Below, one piece after another: positions 18,585 through 27,829 of a stretch of 33,239 nucleotides of DNA; position 1 is the stretch's first letter; each line of letters opens with the position of its first letter. The notes beneath the pieces are model-generated. The model was not told the origin of the DNA and made no database searches. It worked only from the letters and a program-made list of their open reading frames with translations. The position numbers and the translations under genes are program-made. The DNA is from Candidatus Iainarchaeum sp. (GTDB lineage: Archaea; B1Sed10-29; WALL01), in NCBI GenBank assembly GCA_016939415.1, contig JAFGGZ010000035.1:1-33239 (forward strand), written 5' to 3'.

Positions 18585-19583
18585 GTGACAAAACTATCAC
18601 GTCCCCGGAGAGGTTCTCTTGGGTTCTCACCGAGAAAGCGCGCGAAGCGCCCCTACGCCAGCCCCCGCTCTTACACAAAGAGCGAAGCGGCCAAGGCACT
18701 GGCATTCCCGGGATACAAAGCAGGCATGACGCACGTCATGGCAGTCGACAAATACCCCACCTCGCCATCCTTCGACCAGACCGTGTTCATCCCCGCAACC
18801 ATCATCGAGTGCCCGCCCATGACTGTGTTCGGCATCAGGGCGTACGAAATGACGGTTAACGGCCTAAATGCAGTCACAGAAGTTTGGGCCGAAAAACTCG
18901 ACAAGAACCTCAAACGCAAAACATCCACGCCCAAAGAACACAACCACGACACCAAAAAGATCGAGGAAAAACTCGGAACTCTTTCTGAAATCAGACTCCT
19001 CGTGCACACGAACCCCACATTCAAGAAAAAGCCAGAGGCATTCGAAGTCCTCGTCGGAGGGGACGTGAAAGCCGCATGGGAGTACGCCAAAAGCGTGCTC
19101 GGAAAACAAGTCAAGGCCAGCGACGTGCTCAAGGCAGGAGACTGCGTCGACGCAATCGCGATCACCAAAGGCAAAGGCATTCAAGGCCCTGTAAAGCGCT
19201 GGGGCACAAAAATACAGTACAGGAAAGCCCACGGCAAGCGCAGGCACGTCGGCGTCGTGAACCCATGGACGCCGAACCGGACCATGTGGACCGCGCTGGA
19301 AGCCGGCCAGATGGGATACCACCGCAGAACCGAATTCAACAAGCGCATACTTGCCATAGGCGAAGACGGCAAGGCCATCACCCCGAAAGGCGGCATACCC
19401 AACTACGGCGTGGTCAAGAGCGAGTACGTACTCGTGAAAGGAAGCCTTCCAGGCACGAAGAAAAGACTGGTTGTCATGAGGCCGCCCGCAAGACCGACAG
19501 CAGAGAAGCCAGCCTATGAAGTGAAGAGCATTTCAACAGACTCTCAGCAAGGCAAGCGCTCTTGGAAGGGGGTTGAAGCATGA
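18585..19583 (+). CDS. rpl3: 50S ribosomal protein L3
   Basis: VTKLSRPRRGSLGFSPRKRAKRPYAS...; GTG 18585 gives the usual N-terminal spacing to RPRRGS and has gggtgat upstream; GTG 18576 is an alternative. Confidence 0.95.
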   Translation: MTKLSRPRRGSLGFSPRKRAKRPYASPRSYTKSEAAKALAFPGYKAGMTHVMAVDKYPTSPSFDQTVFIPATIIECPPMTVFGIRAYEMTVNGLNAVTEVWAEKLDKNLKRKTSTPKEHNHDTKKIEEKLGTLSEIRLLVHTNPTFKKKPEAFEVLVGGDVKAAWEYAKSVLGKQVKASDVLKAGDCVDAIAITKGKGIQGPVKRWGTKIQYRKAHGKRRHVGVVNPWTPNRTMWTALEAGQMGYHRRTEFNKRILAIGEDGKAITPKGGIPNYGVVKSEYVLVKGSLPGTKKRLVVMRPPARPTAEKPAYEVKSISTDSQQGKRSWKGVEA

Positions 19584-20374
19584 AAACCCAGATCTACTCA
19601 ATCAAAGGGGAACAAGTCAAGAGCATGGACCTACCCAAAGTGTTCAAGACAGGCTATAACCCGGCACTCATCAGGAGAGCAGTCGTGACAGAGCAGAGCA
19701 CGAGGCTGCAGCCGAAAGGCAATGACATAACCGCAGGACTCAAGACGAGTGCTGAGTACATAGGCCGCAGACAGGCATTCAGGAGCGGCATAAACAAAGG
19801 CATCTCCAGACTGCCACGCGTCAAGCTCGGCGGCGGAGGCCTCGGGGAAGTGCGCATAGTCCCGCACGCCAAAGGCGGAAGGAGAGCGCACCCTCCGAAG
19901 GTCGAAAAAGTGCTTGAGAAGCACATGAACAAGAAAGAAAAGAAACTCGCACTCATGTCGGCCATAGCCGCAACAACCCAAAAAGAACTCGTGAAGGAGC
20001 GCGGCCACGAACTCAACGGAATCAAGGACGTGCCGATCATAGTCGAAGACAAGTTCCAATCACTGAAGAAGACCAAGGAAGCAGTGGAAACACTCACGAA
20101 ACTAGGTCTCGGAAAAGACCTGAACCGCGCGAGCAAGAAGAAGGTGCGGGCAGGAAAGAAGCGCGTCGCAAAACATGAGAAGAAGAAGAGCGTTCTCATC
20201 ATCGTCGGCAAGGACGACGGCGCGATAAAGGCGTGCAGGAACATACAGGGCGTGGACATCGCCACAGTCGAGCGACTGAACGTGGGATTGCTCGCTCCCG
20301 GAGCGCACGCAGGAAGACTCACTGTCTGGACAGAGTCCGCAGTGAAGCAGGTCGGTGAGAAATATGGCGCTTAA
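19580..20374 (+). CDS. rpl4: 50S ribosomal protein L4
   Basis: RRAVVTEQSTRLQPKGNDITAGLKTSAEYIGRRQAFRSGINKGISRLPRVK...GGRRAHPPKVEK. Confidence 0.96.
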   Translation: MKTQIYSIKGEQVKSMDLPKVFKTGYNPALIRRAVVTEQSTRLQPKGNDITAGLKTSAEYIGRRQAFRSGINKGISRLPRVKLGGGGLGEVRIVPHAKGGRRAHPPKVEKVLEKHMNKKEKKLALMSAIAATTQKELVKERGHELNGIKDVPIIVEDKFQSLKKTKEAVETLTKLGLGKDLNRASKKKVRAGKKRVAKHEKKKSVLIIVGKDDGAIKACRNIQGVDIATVERLNVGLLAPGAHAGRLTVWTESAVKQVGEKYGA

Positions 20375-20612
20375 GTACCCTCTCACTACGGAAAAGTCTG
20401 TCAACAGCATCGAAGGCGAGAACAAGATCGTGTTCGTCGTGGACAAGACCGCGACAAAGAACGAGATAAAGAAGGAAGTGGAAGACACTTACAAGGTCAA
20501 AGTGAAGCAAGTGAACACAAGCATTGACCGCAGGGGAAAGAAGAAAGCCTTCATCACGCTCACAAAGGAGAGCAAGGCAGCAGACCTTGCAACGAAACTC
20601 AACCTGATATGA
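20364..20612 (+). CDS. rpl23: 50S ribosomal protein L23
   Basis: MALKYPLTTEKSVNSIEGENKIVFVVDKTATKNEIKKEVEDTYKVKVKQVNT; overlaps the end of L4. Confidence 0.95.
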   Translation: MALKYPLTTEKSVNSIEGENKIVFVVDKTATKNEIKKEVEDTYKVKVKQVNTSIDRRGKKKAFITLTKESKAADLATKLNLI

Positions 20613-20622
20613 GGCGGTGCAA

Positions 20623-21327
20623 ATGGGAAAACGAATAGGAACGCAACGCAGGGGACGTGGAGCAGCTAGGTACACAGCCCCTTCCCACAGGTTCAAAAGC
20701 GAGGCCAAGTACAAGCCCGGAAACCTGGAAGGCGTCGTGACAGACTTCGAGAAAGACGCATCCAAGACCACGGTCATGATGAAGATCGCGTGGAAGGACG
20801 GAACAGACTCATACTACCTCGCTCCCGAAGGCGTGTTCACCGAGCAAGGGGTAGTTCAAGGCACGGGGCCAGTCAACATCGGTAACATCCTGCCGCTCGC
20901 GAGCATTCCGGAAGGCACGCCCATATTCAACATAGAGAACGTGCCGGGCGACGGCGGCAAGACAATCCGCAGCTCCGGGACGAACGGCATCATAATCAAC
21001 AGGGTTGGCGACAAGGTCAATGTCAAACTGCCCTCAAAGAAAATAATGGTATTCAACGCGCAATGCAGGGCGACTGTAGGGATCGCTGCCGGAGGAGGCA
21101 GGCTTGAGAAGCCGCTCCTGAAGGCAGGCAACGCAGTGAAGAAGAACAGGGCGCGCGGCCACAGATACCCCCACGTCAGGGGAGTCGCCATGAACCCAGT
21201 CAACCACCCACACGGAGGCAAGGAACACCACACAGGAAAGCCGACTACAGTGAGCAGGAACGCCCCCCCAGGACAGAAGGTCGGGCACATCGCAGCTCGG
21301 AGAGTGGGCAGGAAGAAGAGGAAGTGA
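20623..21327 (+). CDS. rpl2: 50S ribosomal protein L2
   Basis: MGKRIGTQRRGRGAARYTAPSHRF...RGVAMNPVNHPHGGKEHHTGKPTT. Confidence 0.97.
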   Translation: MGKRIGTQRRGRGAARYTAPSHRFKSEAKYKPGNLEGVVTDFEKDASKTTVMMKIAWKDGTDSYYLAPEGVFTEQGVVQGTGPVNIGNILPLASIPEGTPIFNIENVPGDGGKTIRSSGTNGIIINRVGDKVNVKLPSKKIMVFNAQCRATVGIAAGGGRLEKPLLKAGNAVKKNRARGHRYPHVRGVAMNPVNHPHGGKEHHTGKPTTVSRNAPPGQKVGHIAARRVGRKKRK

Positions 21328-21333
21328 GTTGAT

Positions 21334-21720
21334 ATGGTAAAAGAGTTCCTGTACAAAGGCAACACCATCGAACAACTGCAGGCAAAGACAGAGGAAGAGC
21401 TCATGAACCTGTTCCCGAGCAGGGAGCGCAGGCACATGAAGCGCGGGTGGACAGAAGAAGAAAAGAAACTCCTCAAGAAGCTGCGCAGCAGCGGGGAAGA
21501 CGCCGTAGTACGCACGCACTGCAGGAGCATGATCGTGCTGCCCGAAATGGCTGGCAGGAAGATAGCAGTATACAACGGAAAGGAATTCACTTACCTGACG
21601 ATAGTGCCGGAGATGGTTGGGCACAGGCTCGGGGAGTTCGCTCTAACGAGAAAGAACGTCAAGCACTCGGCCGCAGGAATCGGCGCGACGAGGTCCACAA
21701 AATTCATCTCTGTGAAATGA
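21334..21720 (+). CDS. rps19: 30S ribosomal protein S19
   Basis: RTHCRSMIVLPEMAGRKIAVYNGKEFTYLTIVPEMVGHRLGEFALTRKNVKHSAAGIGATRSTKF. Confidence 0.97.
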   Translation: MVKEFLYKGNTIEQLQAKTEEELMNLFPSRERRHMKRGWTEEEKKLLKKLRSSGEDAVVRTHCRSMIVLPEMAGRKIAVYNGKEFTYLTIVPEMVGHRLGEFALTRKNVKHSAAGIGATRSTKFISVK

Positions 21721-21730
21721 GGTTGATTGC

Positions 21731-22153
21731 ATGGCTTACAGCACTGACATGGAAGGCGCACGCGCTATGGGAAGGGGGATAGACATGTCCCCAAAGCACG
21801 CCATCGAGGTGTGCACAGCAATCCGCGGAAAGCGCGTCGAAGCGGCCAAAAAGTTCCTTGAGAACGTCATGACCAAAGAGGAGCACGTGCCATTCAAGCG
21901 ATTCAACAAACAGGTGCCGCACAGGAGCGGCGGGCCGGGCAGGTACCCAGTCAAGGCCGCGAAGCACATCTTGGGCATCCTAAAGAATGCCGAAGCCAAT
22001 GCGGACAGCCGGGGCATGGACACAGAAAGACTGTACATCGCCCACGCCAAAGCCGATAAGGGCAGGGCGTACGCCCGCAGGGCCGCGAAGGGACGAATGA
22101 AGACGCACACGTTGCAGACAGTCAACGTTGAAATCGTGCTCAAGGAGGCATGA
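21731..22153 (+). CDS. rpl22: 50S ribosomal protein L22
   Basis: DMSPKHAIEVCTAIRGKRVEAAKKFLENV...; follows S19. Confidence 0.96.
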   Translation: MAYSTDMEGARAMGRGIDMSPKHAIEVCTAIRGKRVEAAKKFLENVMTKEEHVPFKRFNKQVPHRSGGPGRYPVKAAKHILGILKNAEANADSRGMDTERLYIAHAKADKGRAYARRAAKGRMKTHTLQTVNVEIVLKEA

Positions 22154-22848
22154 ACTTGATTGAAAGAAAGTTCATTCAGGAAGGCATCGTGAGGAGCAAC
22201 ATCAACGAGTTCCTCAAAAGGAAGCTCAGGAGAGCGGGCTTTGTCGGCGTTGACATACAGAAGACGCCGATCATGACCCGCGTGGTCATACAAGTAGAGC
22301 GACCCGGACTCGTCATAGGAAAGAAAGGCTCCACGATAAGAACGCTCACTACTGACTTGGAGAAGCGGTTCGGCCTCGACAACGTTCAGATAAAGGTTGA
22401 GGAAGTAGGCGTGCCCGAACTCAACGCGGCAGTCATGGCAAGGCGCATAGCATCAAGTTTGGAGCGCGGCGTGAACTTCAGCCGCGTCATTAATTGGACG
22501 CTGGAAAAGATCATGGGGGCAGGCGCGCGCGGAGCAGAAATCATTGTCGCAGGAAAGCTCGTGGGCAAGGGCGGCAAGTCGAAGAAGCAGCGCGTCAATG
22601 CCGGCTACATGATGAAGGCAGGCGAGCCCTCAAAGCTCGTGCAGACGAGCCAGACGCAGGCCATAATGAAGGCAGGCATCATAGGCGTCACTGTCAAGAT
22701 AGTGCCGCCGGACGTGAGGCCGCCGGACAAGGTAAGCATAGAAAAGCACGCGAAAGGAGGTGAAACCGTTGGCAATACTAAGACCCCCGGAAATCCGGCA
22801 GATGAGTCCGGAGGAAAGGAAGGAGAAGTTGCAGCAGTTGAAGAGTGA
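22150..22848 (+). CDS. rps3: 30S ribosomal protein S3
   Basis: RAGFVGVDIQKTPIMTRVVIQVERPGLVIGKKGSTIRTLT KH motif; C-terminal Gly/Glu-rich tail. Confidence 0.97.
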   Translation: MNLIERKFIQEGIVRSNINEFLKRKLRRAGFVGVDIQKTPIMTRVVIQVERPGLVIGKKGSTIRTLTTDLEKRFGLDNVQIKVEEVGVPELNAAVMARRIASSLERGVNFSRVINWTLEKIMGAGARGAEIIVAGKLVGKGGKSKKQRVNAGYMMKAGEPSKLVQTSQTQAIMKAGIIGVTVKIVPPDVRPPDKVSIEKHAKGGETVGNTKTPGNPADESGGKEGEVAAVEE

Positions 22849-23035
22849 ATTCTCGAAAGAGAAAGCTGCGGTTGTCAGCGGCACGCGCCCAGAGAACGCC
22901 GGCCGCATTAAGGAAGTAAGGCGGACAATCGCGCGCATACTCACAATCCAGAAAGAACCCGGCAAGAAAGCCGCGGAAAAAACCACAACAAAAAAAGAGG
23001 CAAAGAAAGAATCGGAGGTCGTTAAAAAGAAATGA
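22769..23035 (+). CDS. rpl29: 50S ribosomal protein L29 with basic C-terminal extension
   Basis: (M)AILRPPEIRQMSPEERKEKLQQLKSEFSKEKA; TTG 22769 preferred since ggaggtga is upstream; GTG 22760 lies within that SD. Confidence 0.9.
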   Translation: MAILRPPEIRQMSPEERKEKLQQLKSEFSKEKAAVVSGTRPENAGRIKEVRRTIARILTIQKEPGKKAAEKTTTKKEAKKESEVVKKK

Positions 23036-23337
23036 CAGAGATGTGTCCAGCGTGCGGTCTGCCAAAAGACCTGTGCGTCTGTCAGGAAATTGCCAAAGAA
23101 AAGCAAAAGATTCGCATAAGGGTCGAGACGAAGAAGTACCAGAAGAGGATGACCGTCATCGAGAACCTGGACCCTGACACGGATCTGGAAGACATCTGCA
23201 CGCAGCTCAAGAGAAAGCTTGCGTGTGGTGGCACAGTCAAGAACGGGCGCATAGAGCTTCAGGGTGGGCGCACTGACCGCGTGAAAGAAGCACTCATAAA
23301 ACTAAACTTCCCAGAGGATCGGATTGAAACATCTTAA
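23032..23337 (+). CDS. Translation initiation factor aIF1 (SUI1 family)
   Basis: MTEMCPACGLPKDLCVCQEIAKEKQKIRIRVETKKYQKRMTVIENLD...CGGTVKNGRIELQG. Confidence 0.95.
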   Translation: MTEMCPACGLPKDLCVCQEIAKEKQKIRIRVETKKYQKRMTVIENLDPDTDLEDICTQLKRKLACGGTVKNGRIELQGGRTDRVKEALIKLNFPEDRIETS

Positions 23338-23599
23338 GGCGCTGGCGATGAACCCCATCATCGGGTGCCCTGTCGAGGTCGTGAGGACGACTTCGCCCGG
23401 CCCCATCGTGAAGGGAGTCATTGCCGACGAAACGCTCAAGACCATCACGGTCCGAACCGAGAAGGGTGACAAGCAGCTTCAGAAACGGTCAATACGACTG
23501 CGCATCGGAATGCCCTCTGGCATCGTGGAGGTGGAAGGACACCAACTCATGCAGAGGCCCCACGAACGCCTCAAAAAGCTGTGGAAAAATATTCGGTGA
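23324..23599 (+). CDS. rnp1: Ribonuclease P protein component 1 (p29/Rpp29)
   Basis: NPIIGCPVEVVRTTSPGPIVKGVIADETLKTITVRTEKGDKQLQKRSIRLRI; start TTG 23324 or ATG 23348; operon position typical for archaea. Confidence 0.88.
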   Translation: MKHLKALAMNPIIGCPVEVVRTTSPGPIVKGVIADETLKTITVRTEKGDKQLQKRSIRLRIGMPSGIVEVEGHQLMQRPHERLKKLWKNIR

Positions 23600-23603
23600 G
23601 AAC

Positions 23604-23915
23604 ATGACTGAAGAAACCAGTTGCATGGACGTAAACTGCCCGAGGCACGGAAGCCTCAAGCTTAGGGGCAACACATTCACAGGAGTAGTTGTGAGCGACA
23701 AGATGAACCGCAGCGTTGTGGTCGAGCGGAAGTACTTGAAGAAAGTGCCGAAGTACGAGAGGTACGAACGCTCAAAGTCCAAGATAACTGCTCATAACCC
23801 TGACTGCGTCGCCGCCAAGGCGGGTGACGAGGTCGTGATAAGCGAATGCAGGAAGATAAGCAAGACGAAGAGCTTCGTAGTCACTGGAATAAAGAAGAGG
23901 GGTGAGGCAAAGTGA
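23604..23915 (+). CDS. rps17: 30S ribosomal protein S17
   Basis: CMDVNCPRHGSLKLRGNTFTGVVVSDKMNRSVVVERKYLKKVPKYERYERSKSKITAHNPD. Confidence 0.95.
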   Translation: MTEETSCMDVNCPRHGSLKLRGNTFTGVVVSDKMNRSVVVERKYLKKVPKYERYERSKSKITAHNPDCVAAKAGDEVVISECRKISKTKSFVVTGIKKRGEAK

Positions 23916-24310
23916 AAGCAGTAGCAGCGCACATCACGAAGTGCCTGGGAATCCAGAGCATACTGAAGTGCGATGACAACACGGGCGCCAAAGAACTTCA
24001 GATCATCGGGGTTGTGGGATACAAGGGGCAGCGAAGGCAAGTCCCAAAGGCAGGTATCGGCGACGTAGTGGTCTGCAGCGTGAAGAAAGGCAAGCCTGAC
24101 GTCCGGAAGAAGATTGTCAAGGCCGTCATCGTGCGGCAGAAGAAGGAGTTCCGGCGCAGGGACGGCACTCACATAAAGTTCAACGACAATGCGGCAGTGC
24201 TCATTGATGATACGGGCATGCCCAAAGGCACTGAGATCAAAGGGGTTGTGGCCAAGGAAGTGGCCGAGCGATTCGCCAAAGTCGCGACGCGGGCCAAGAA
24301 CGTGGTGTAG
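23912..24310 (+). CDS. rpl14: 50S ribosomal protein L14
   Basis: CDDNTGAKELQIIGVVGYKGQRRQ...VIVRQKKEFRRRDGTHIKFNDNAAVLID. Confidence 0.97.
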   Translation: MKAVAAHITKCLGIQSILKCDDNTGAKELQIIGVVGYKGQRRQVPKAGIGDVVVCSVKKGKPDVRKKIVKAVIVRQKKEFRRRDGTHIKFNDNAAVLIDDTGMPKGTEIKGVVAKEVAERFAKVATRAKNVV

Positions 24311-24313
24311 GTG

Positions 24314-24670
24314 ATGGGGATGGATTCCAAGCAACCGAGAAAGCAGAGAAAAGCGCACTTCGGCGCTGCGATGCACGAGCGGCAGAAGAAGGTAGCTGCG
24401 CCCCTCTCAAAAGAACTGCGCGAGAAGCACAAGAAGCGCAGCATGGCCGTGAGGAAAGGGGATACAGTGAAGGTAGTGCGCGGCCAGTATAAAGGCATCA
24501 CTGAGAAGGTCATGGAAGTCGACTTGAAGAGGTACAGGATATTCGTCAAGGGCGCGGAGCGAAAGAACGCCAAGGGCAAGGAATCTCCGTACCCTATTCA
24601 CCCATCAAACGTGATGATTACCGAGCTCAGCCTTGACGACGAGCTGAGGAAAAGCAAGCTGAAGGGATGA
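24314..24670 (+). CDS. rpl24: 50S ribosomal protein L24
   Basis: KOW-type motif RKGDTVKVVRGQYKGITEKVMEVDLKRYRIFVKGAERKNAKGKE; start choice among 24311/24314/24320 uncertain. Confidence 0.95.
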   Translation: MGMDSKQPRKQRKAHFGAAMHERQKKVAAPLSKELREKHKKRSMAVRKGDTVKVVRGQYKGITEKVMEVDLKRYRIFVKGAERKNAKGKESPYPIHPSNVMITELSLDDELRKSKLKG

Positions 24671-24674
24671 TTGT

Positions 24675-25400
24675 ATGGCAAGCAGAGGAGAATCAAAGAT
24701 CCTGAAGAGGTTGCCGGCACCCAAGACGATGCACGTGCTCAGGAAAGAGCACAAGTTCACTGTAAAAGCCAGTTCAGGACCTCACGCGATCAGGAACAGC
24801 GTTCCGATGGCCACTGTCCTCAGGGAACTGACCGGAATGGCTGACAACCTGCATGAGGTGAAGCGCATACTCCAGGACGGCAAGGTGCTCATCGACGGGA
24901 AGATTGTCAAGGACTACGCTTTCCCGATCGGGTTCATGGACGTGGTGAGCATACCGAACGTGGACAAGTACTACCGCGCGGTGTATGACCGGAAGGGCCG
25001 GCTAAAGCTTACTGAGATCAACAGGCAGAACGCAGGATTCAAGCTGTGCAAGATACGCAACAAGACAGTAATCGGCGGAGGGAGGATACAGCTCAACCTC
25101 CACGATGGAAAGAACATACTGATGGAGAAGAACAAGTACAACGTGGGGGACGTGCTCAAGATAGAAGTCCCTAGCTTGAACGTGCTAGACTCATACTCCC
25201 TCGCCAAGGGCAGTGTTGCCTATGTAACAGGCGGCAAGCACGCAGGAGAAACAGGGCGGATCGAGGACTTGGTTCCGGGCACGATGGCCCGCAGGCCGCT
25301 GGCAGTGATAAAGAGCGGGGAAGAGCAGTTCGAGACGCAGAAGGACTACGTGTTCGTGCTGGGAACGAAAGAGGCCGCTGTGAAGGTCCAATTGGAGTGA
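24675..25400 (+). CDS. rps4e: 30S ribosomal protein S4e
   Basis: LPAPKTMHVLRKEHKFTVKASSGPHAIRNSVPMATVLRELTGMADNLHEVKRIL. Confidence 0.96.
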   Translation: MASRGESKILKRLPAPKTMHVLRKEHKFTVKASSGPHAIRNSVPMATVLRELTGMADNLHEVKRILQDGKVLIDGKIVKDYAFPIGFMDVVSIPNVDKYYRAVYDRKGRLKLTEINRQNAGFKLCKIRNKTVIGGGRIQLNLHDGKNILMEKNKYNVGDVLKIEVPSLNVLDSYSLAKGSVAYVTGGKHAGETGRIEDLVPGTMARRPLAVIKSGEEQFETQKDYVFVLGTKEAAVKVQLE

Positions 25401-25406
25401 TGACCT

Positions 25407-25901
25407 ATGATTAACGTGAGCAAGGTCACCGTCAACATCGGCGTTGGAAACGCCGGAGAACAGCTGGAGCGAGCGGAGAAATTGCTGAACATACTCTGCG
25501 AACAGAAACCCATCCGCACCAAGGCCAGACAGAGAATTCCGACTTGGGGCATTCGCAAAAATGAAGAGATCGGCGTCAAGGTAACGCTCCGCGGGAAAAA
25601 GGCAAAGGACTTCGTTGACAGGGCCATTAACGCCAGGGAAAGGAAGCTCAAGGCAACGCAATTCGACGATGTAGGCAACTTCGCGTTCGGCGTGCCCGAG
25701 TACATCGACATACCCGGCGTGAAGTACGACCCTACAGTAGGGATATTCGGGTTCGACGTATGCGTCACTCTCGGGAAGAACGGTTACAGGATAAAGAGCA
25801 GGAAGCGCGCGAAGAGGAAAGTCCCTAGCTCACATAAGCTCACCAAAGAAGAGGCAATTGAGTGGGTGCGCAACAACATGAAGATCCAAGTGGAGGAGTG
25901 A
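25407..25901 (+). CDS. rpl5: 50S ribosomal protein L5
   Basis: [59 protein letters not shown]. Confidence 0.96.
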   Translation: MINVSKVTVNIGVGNAGEQLERAEKLLNILCEQKPIRTKARQRIPTWGIRKNEEIGVKVTLRGKKAKDFVDRAINARERKLKATQFDDVGNFAFGVPEYIDIPGVKYDPTVGIFGFDVCVTLGKNGYRIKSRKRAKRKVPSSHKLTKEEAIEWVRNNMKIQVEE

Positions 25902-25906
25902 GCGCC

Positions 25907-26092
25907 ATGGTAAAGAAGAAACAGCAGAAGGGCGGAACAAAGCAGAAGGGAAAGAAAGTCCCGAAAGGCACCAAGCAAAGGCAGTGCAGGATATGCAGGG
26001 CGCGAAGAGGAATTATCCACAGGTACGGGCTGCACATCTGCAGACGGTGCTTCCGCGAGCAAGCAGAGAGCATGGGGTTCAAGAAGTATTAG
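25907..26092 (+). CDS. rps14: 30S ribosomal protein S14 (zinc-binding type)
   Basis: [38 protein letters not shown], two CxxC pairs. Confidence 0.95.
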   Translation: MVKKKQQKGGTKQKGKKVPKGTKQRQCRICRARRGIIHRYGLHICRRCFREQAESMGFKKY

Positions 26093-26101
26093 GTGATTAA
26101 C

Positions 26102-26494
26102 ATGGTTCTCAACGATCCGTTGCTCAACGCCATGAGCACAATGAAGAACGCCGAGAAGGTGGGAAAGAGCGAGTGCAAGATAAACCCCGCGTCAAAGATG
26201 ATAGGCGACGTGCTCAAGGTCATGCAGAAGGAGAAGTACATCGGCGAGTTCGAGTTCGTCGACAACGGCAAGAGCGGCCACTACAATGTCAAGCTGCTCG
26301 GCAAGATAAACAACTGCGGAGTCATCAAGCCGAGACTTGCAGTCAAGCGCGAGAGCTACGAAGAATACGAGAATAGGTTCCTGCCGGCAGAGAACATGGG
26401 AGTGCTTGTCGTGTCAACATCGTACGGCGTGATGACGCAGCGCGAGGCAACCACAAGAAAGGTTGGGGGACGGCTGCTGGCCTTCGTTTACTGA
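26102..26494 (+). CDS. rps8: 30S ribosomal protein S8
   Basis: [39 protein letters not shown]...[15 protein letters not shown]. Confidence 0.96.
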   Translation: MVLNDPLLNAMSTMKNAEKVGKSECKINPASKMIGDVLKVMQKEKYIGEFEFVDNGKSGHYNVKLLGKINNCGVIKPRLAVKRESYEEYENRFLPAENMGVLVVSTSYGVMTQREATTRKVGGRLLAFVY

Positions 26495-26505
26495 GGTGAT
26501 TTCGG

Positions 26506-27042
26506 ATGAGTATGGCTGTCGATATAAGAGAGGAAATCCCGATCGAGGACGGGGTGCAGGTGTCAGTGGAAGGTGACACAGTCAAAGTTAAGGGTCCTAA
26601 AGGCAGCTTGGAGCGCAATTTTGACCTCAGGAACATCCACGTCGCAACCGAGGGCAACAACGTCATTGTCTACTCCGAGTTCCCGAAACGCCAGCAGAAG
26701 GCGATGGTGGGAACAATCGCGTCGCACATAAAGAACATGATTCACGGCGCTAAAGAAGGGTTCGCGTACCGCCTGCAAGTGGTGTACGCCCACTTCCCCG
26801 TAAACCTCGGCGTGCAGGGGAACAAGGTCATCATCAAGAATTTCATGGGTGAGAAGCACCCCCGGGAATCACAGATTGCCGGCAATGTAAAAGTGGATAT
26901 ACAGGGGCAGAACATAACAGTCACGGGCGCCAACAAAGAAGACGTCGCCCAGACCTCCGCGAACCTCGTCGAGGCCACGCGCATAAAGCGCAGGGACCCG
27001 AGGGTGTTCAAGGACGGCATATACATAATAGGGAAGGAGTGA
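26506..27042 (+). CDS. rpl6: 50S ribosomal protein L6
   Basis: GVQVSVEGDTVKVKGPKGSLERNF...IKNMIHGAKEGFAYRLQVVYAHFPVN...RDPRVFKDGIYIIGKE. Confidence 0.96.
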   Translation: MSMAVDIREEIPIEDGVQVSVEGDTVKVKGPKGSLERNFDLRNIHVATEGNNVIVYSEFPKRQQKAMVGTIASHIKNMIHGAKEGFAYRLQVVYAHFPVNLGVQGNKVIIKNFMGEKHPRESQIAGNVKVDIQGQNITVTGANKEDVAQTSANLVEATRIKRRDPRVFKDGIYIIGKE

Positions 27043-27047
27043 GCCGC

Positions 27048-27398
27048 ATGGTAAAAAAGAGCTCACCGAAGAAGAGGAAAGTACCTACATTCGCGAGACA
27101 GAACGCTTCCGAGAAGAAGAGAGTCGGGAGCCGCTGGCGGAAACCTCGTGGCATCGACTCGAAGCAGCGCCAGCAACGCCAGGAGAAGGGAGCGCACCCG
27201 AGGATTGGATACTCCCAGCCGCGCGCAATCAGGGGAATGCACCCAACGGGCGTCAGGGAAATCCTCGTAAACAACCTCGCGGGACTTGAGGGATGCGCCG
27301 GCAAGGCCGTTCGCATCGCGTCAGCAGTGGGAAAGAGGAAGCGCGAGGGGATACTCAAGAAAGCGGAGGAGATGAAGCTCAGGGTGCTGAACCCCTGA
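27048..27398 (+). CDS. rpl32e: 50S ribosomal protein L32e
   Basis: RWRKPRGIDSKQRQQRQEKGAHPRIGYSQPRAIRGMHPTG. Confidence 0.95.
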   Translation: MVKKSSPKKRKVPTFARQNASEKKRVGSRWRKPRGIDSKQRQQRQEKGAHPRIGYSQPRAIRGMHPTGVREILVNNLAGLEGCAGKAVRIASAVGKRKREGILKKAEEMKLRVLNP

Positions 27399-27411
27399 GG
27401 AGTTGATGGTC

Positions 27412-27828
27412 ATGGAAGTCGGCAAGGTAAAGAAGCTCGCGGCTCGAACGCTCGGGGTTGGCGTCCATCGCGTCAAGGTGATGAACGCAGAGCGTGCGGC
27501 AGAAGCAATCACGAGAGAGGATATCCGGACAATGGTGAAGGAGAAAGCCATCAAGCTAACGCCTGTTGTCGGGACGAGCCGCGCACGCGCCAGGATCCTG
27601 GCAGCAAAGAAGAAGGCGGGACGCAGGACCGGCGCAGGAAAGCGCAAGGGCACCAAAAAGGTGCGGCAGAAAAAGAAGCGAACGTGGATGGTTCGCGTGC
27701 GCGCGCAGCGCAGGAAGCTGCGCGAACTGAACCCGACGAATTACAGGCAGGTATACCGCATGATAAAGGGCGGGTTCTTCAAGTCAGTAAAGCACTTGCA
27801 GGAATACGTCAGGAAAGGGGGGCAGTAA
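27412..27828 (+). CDS. rpl19e: 50S ribosomal protein L19e
   Basis: MEVGKVKKLAARTLGVGVHRVKV...RARILAAKKKAGRRTGAGKRKGTKKVRQKKKRTWMVRVRAQRRKLRELN. Confidence 0.95.
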   Translation: MEVGKVKKLAARTLGVGVHRVKVMNAERAAEAITREDIRTMVKEKAIKLTPVVGTSRARARILAAKKKAGRRTGAGKRKGTKKVRQKKKRTWMVRVRAQRRKLRELNPTNYRQVYRMIKGGFFKSVKHLQEYVRKGGQ

Positions 27829-27829
27829 A

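Noticed and set aside
20856-21590. 244-aa minus-strand ORF
   Set aside because: Antisense to L2 and S19; no independent signals.
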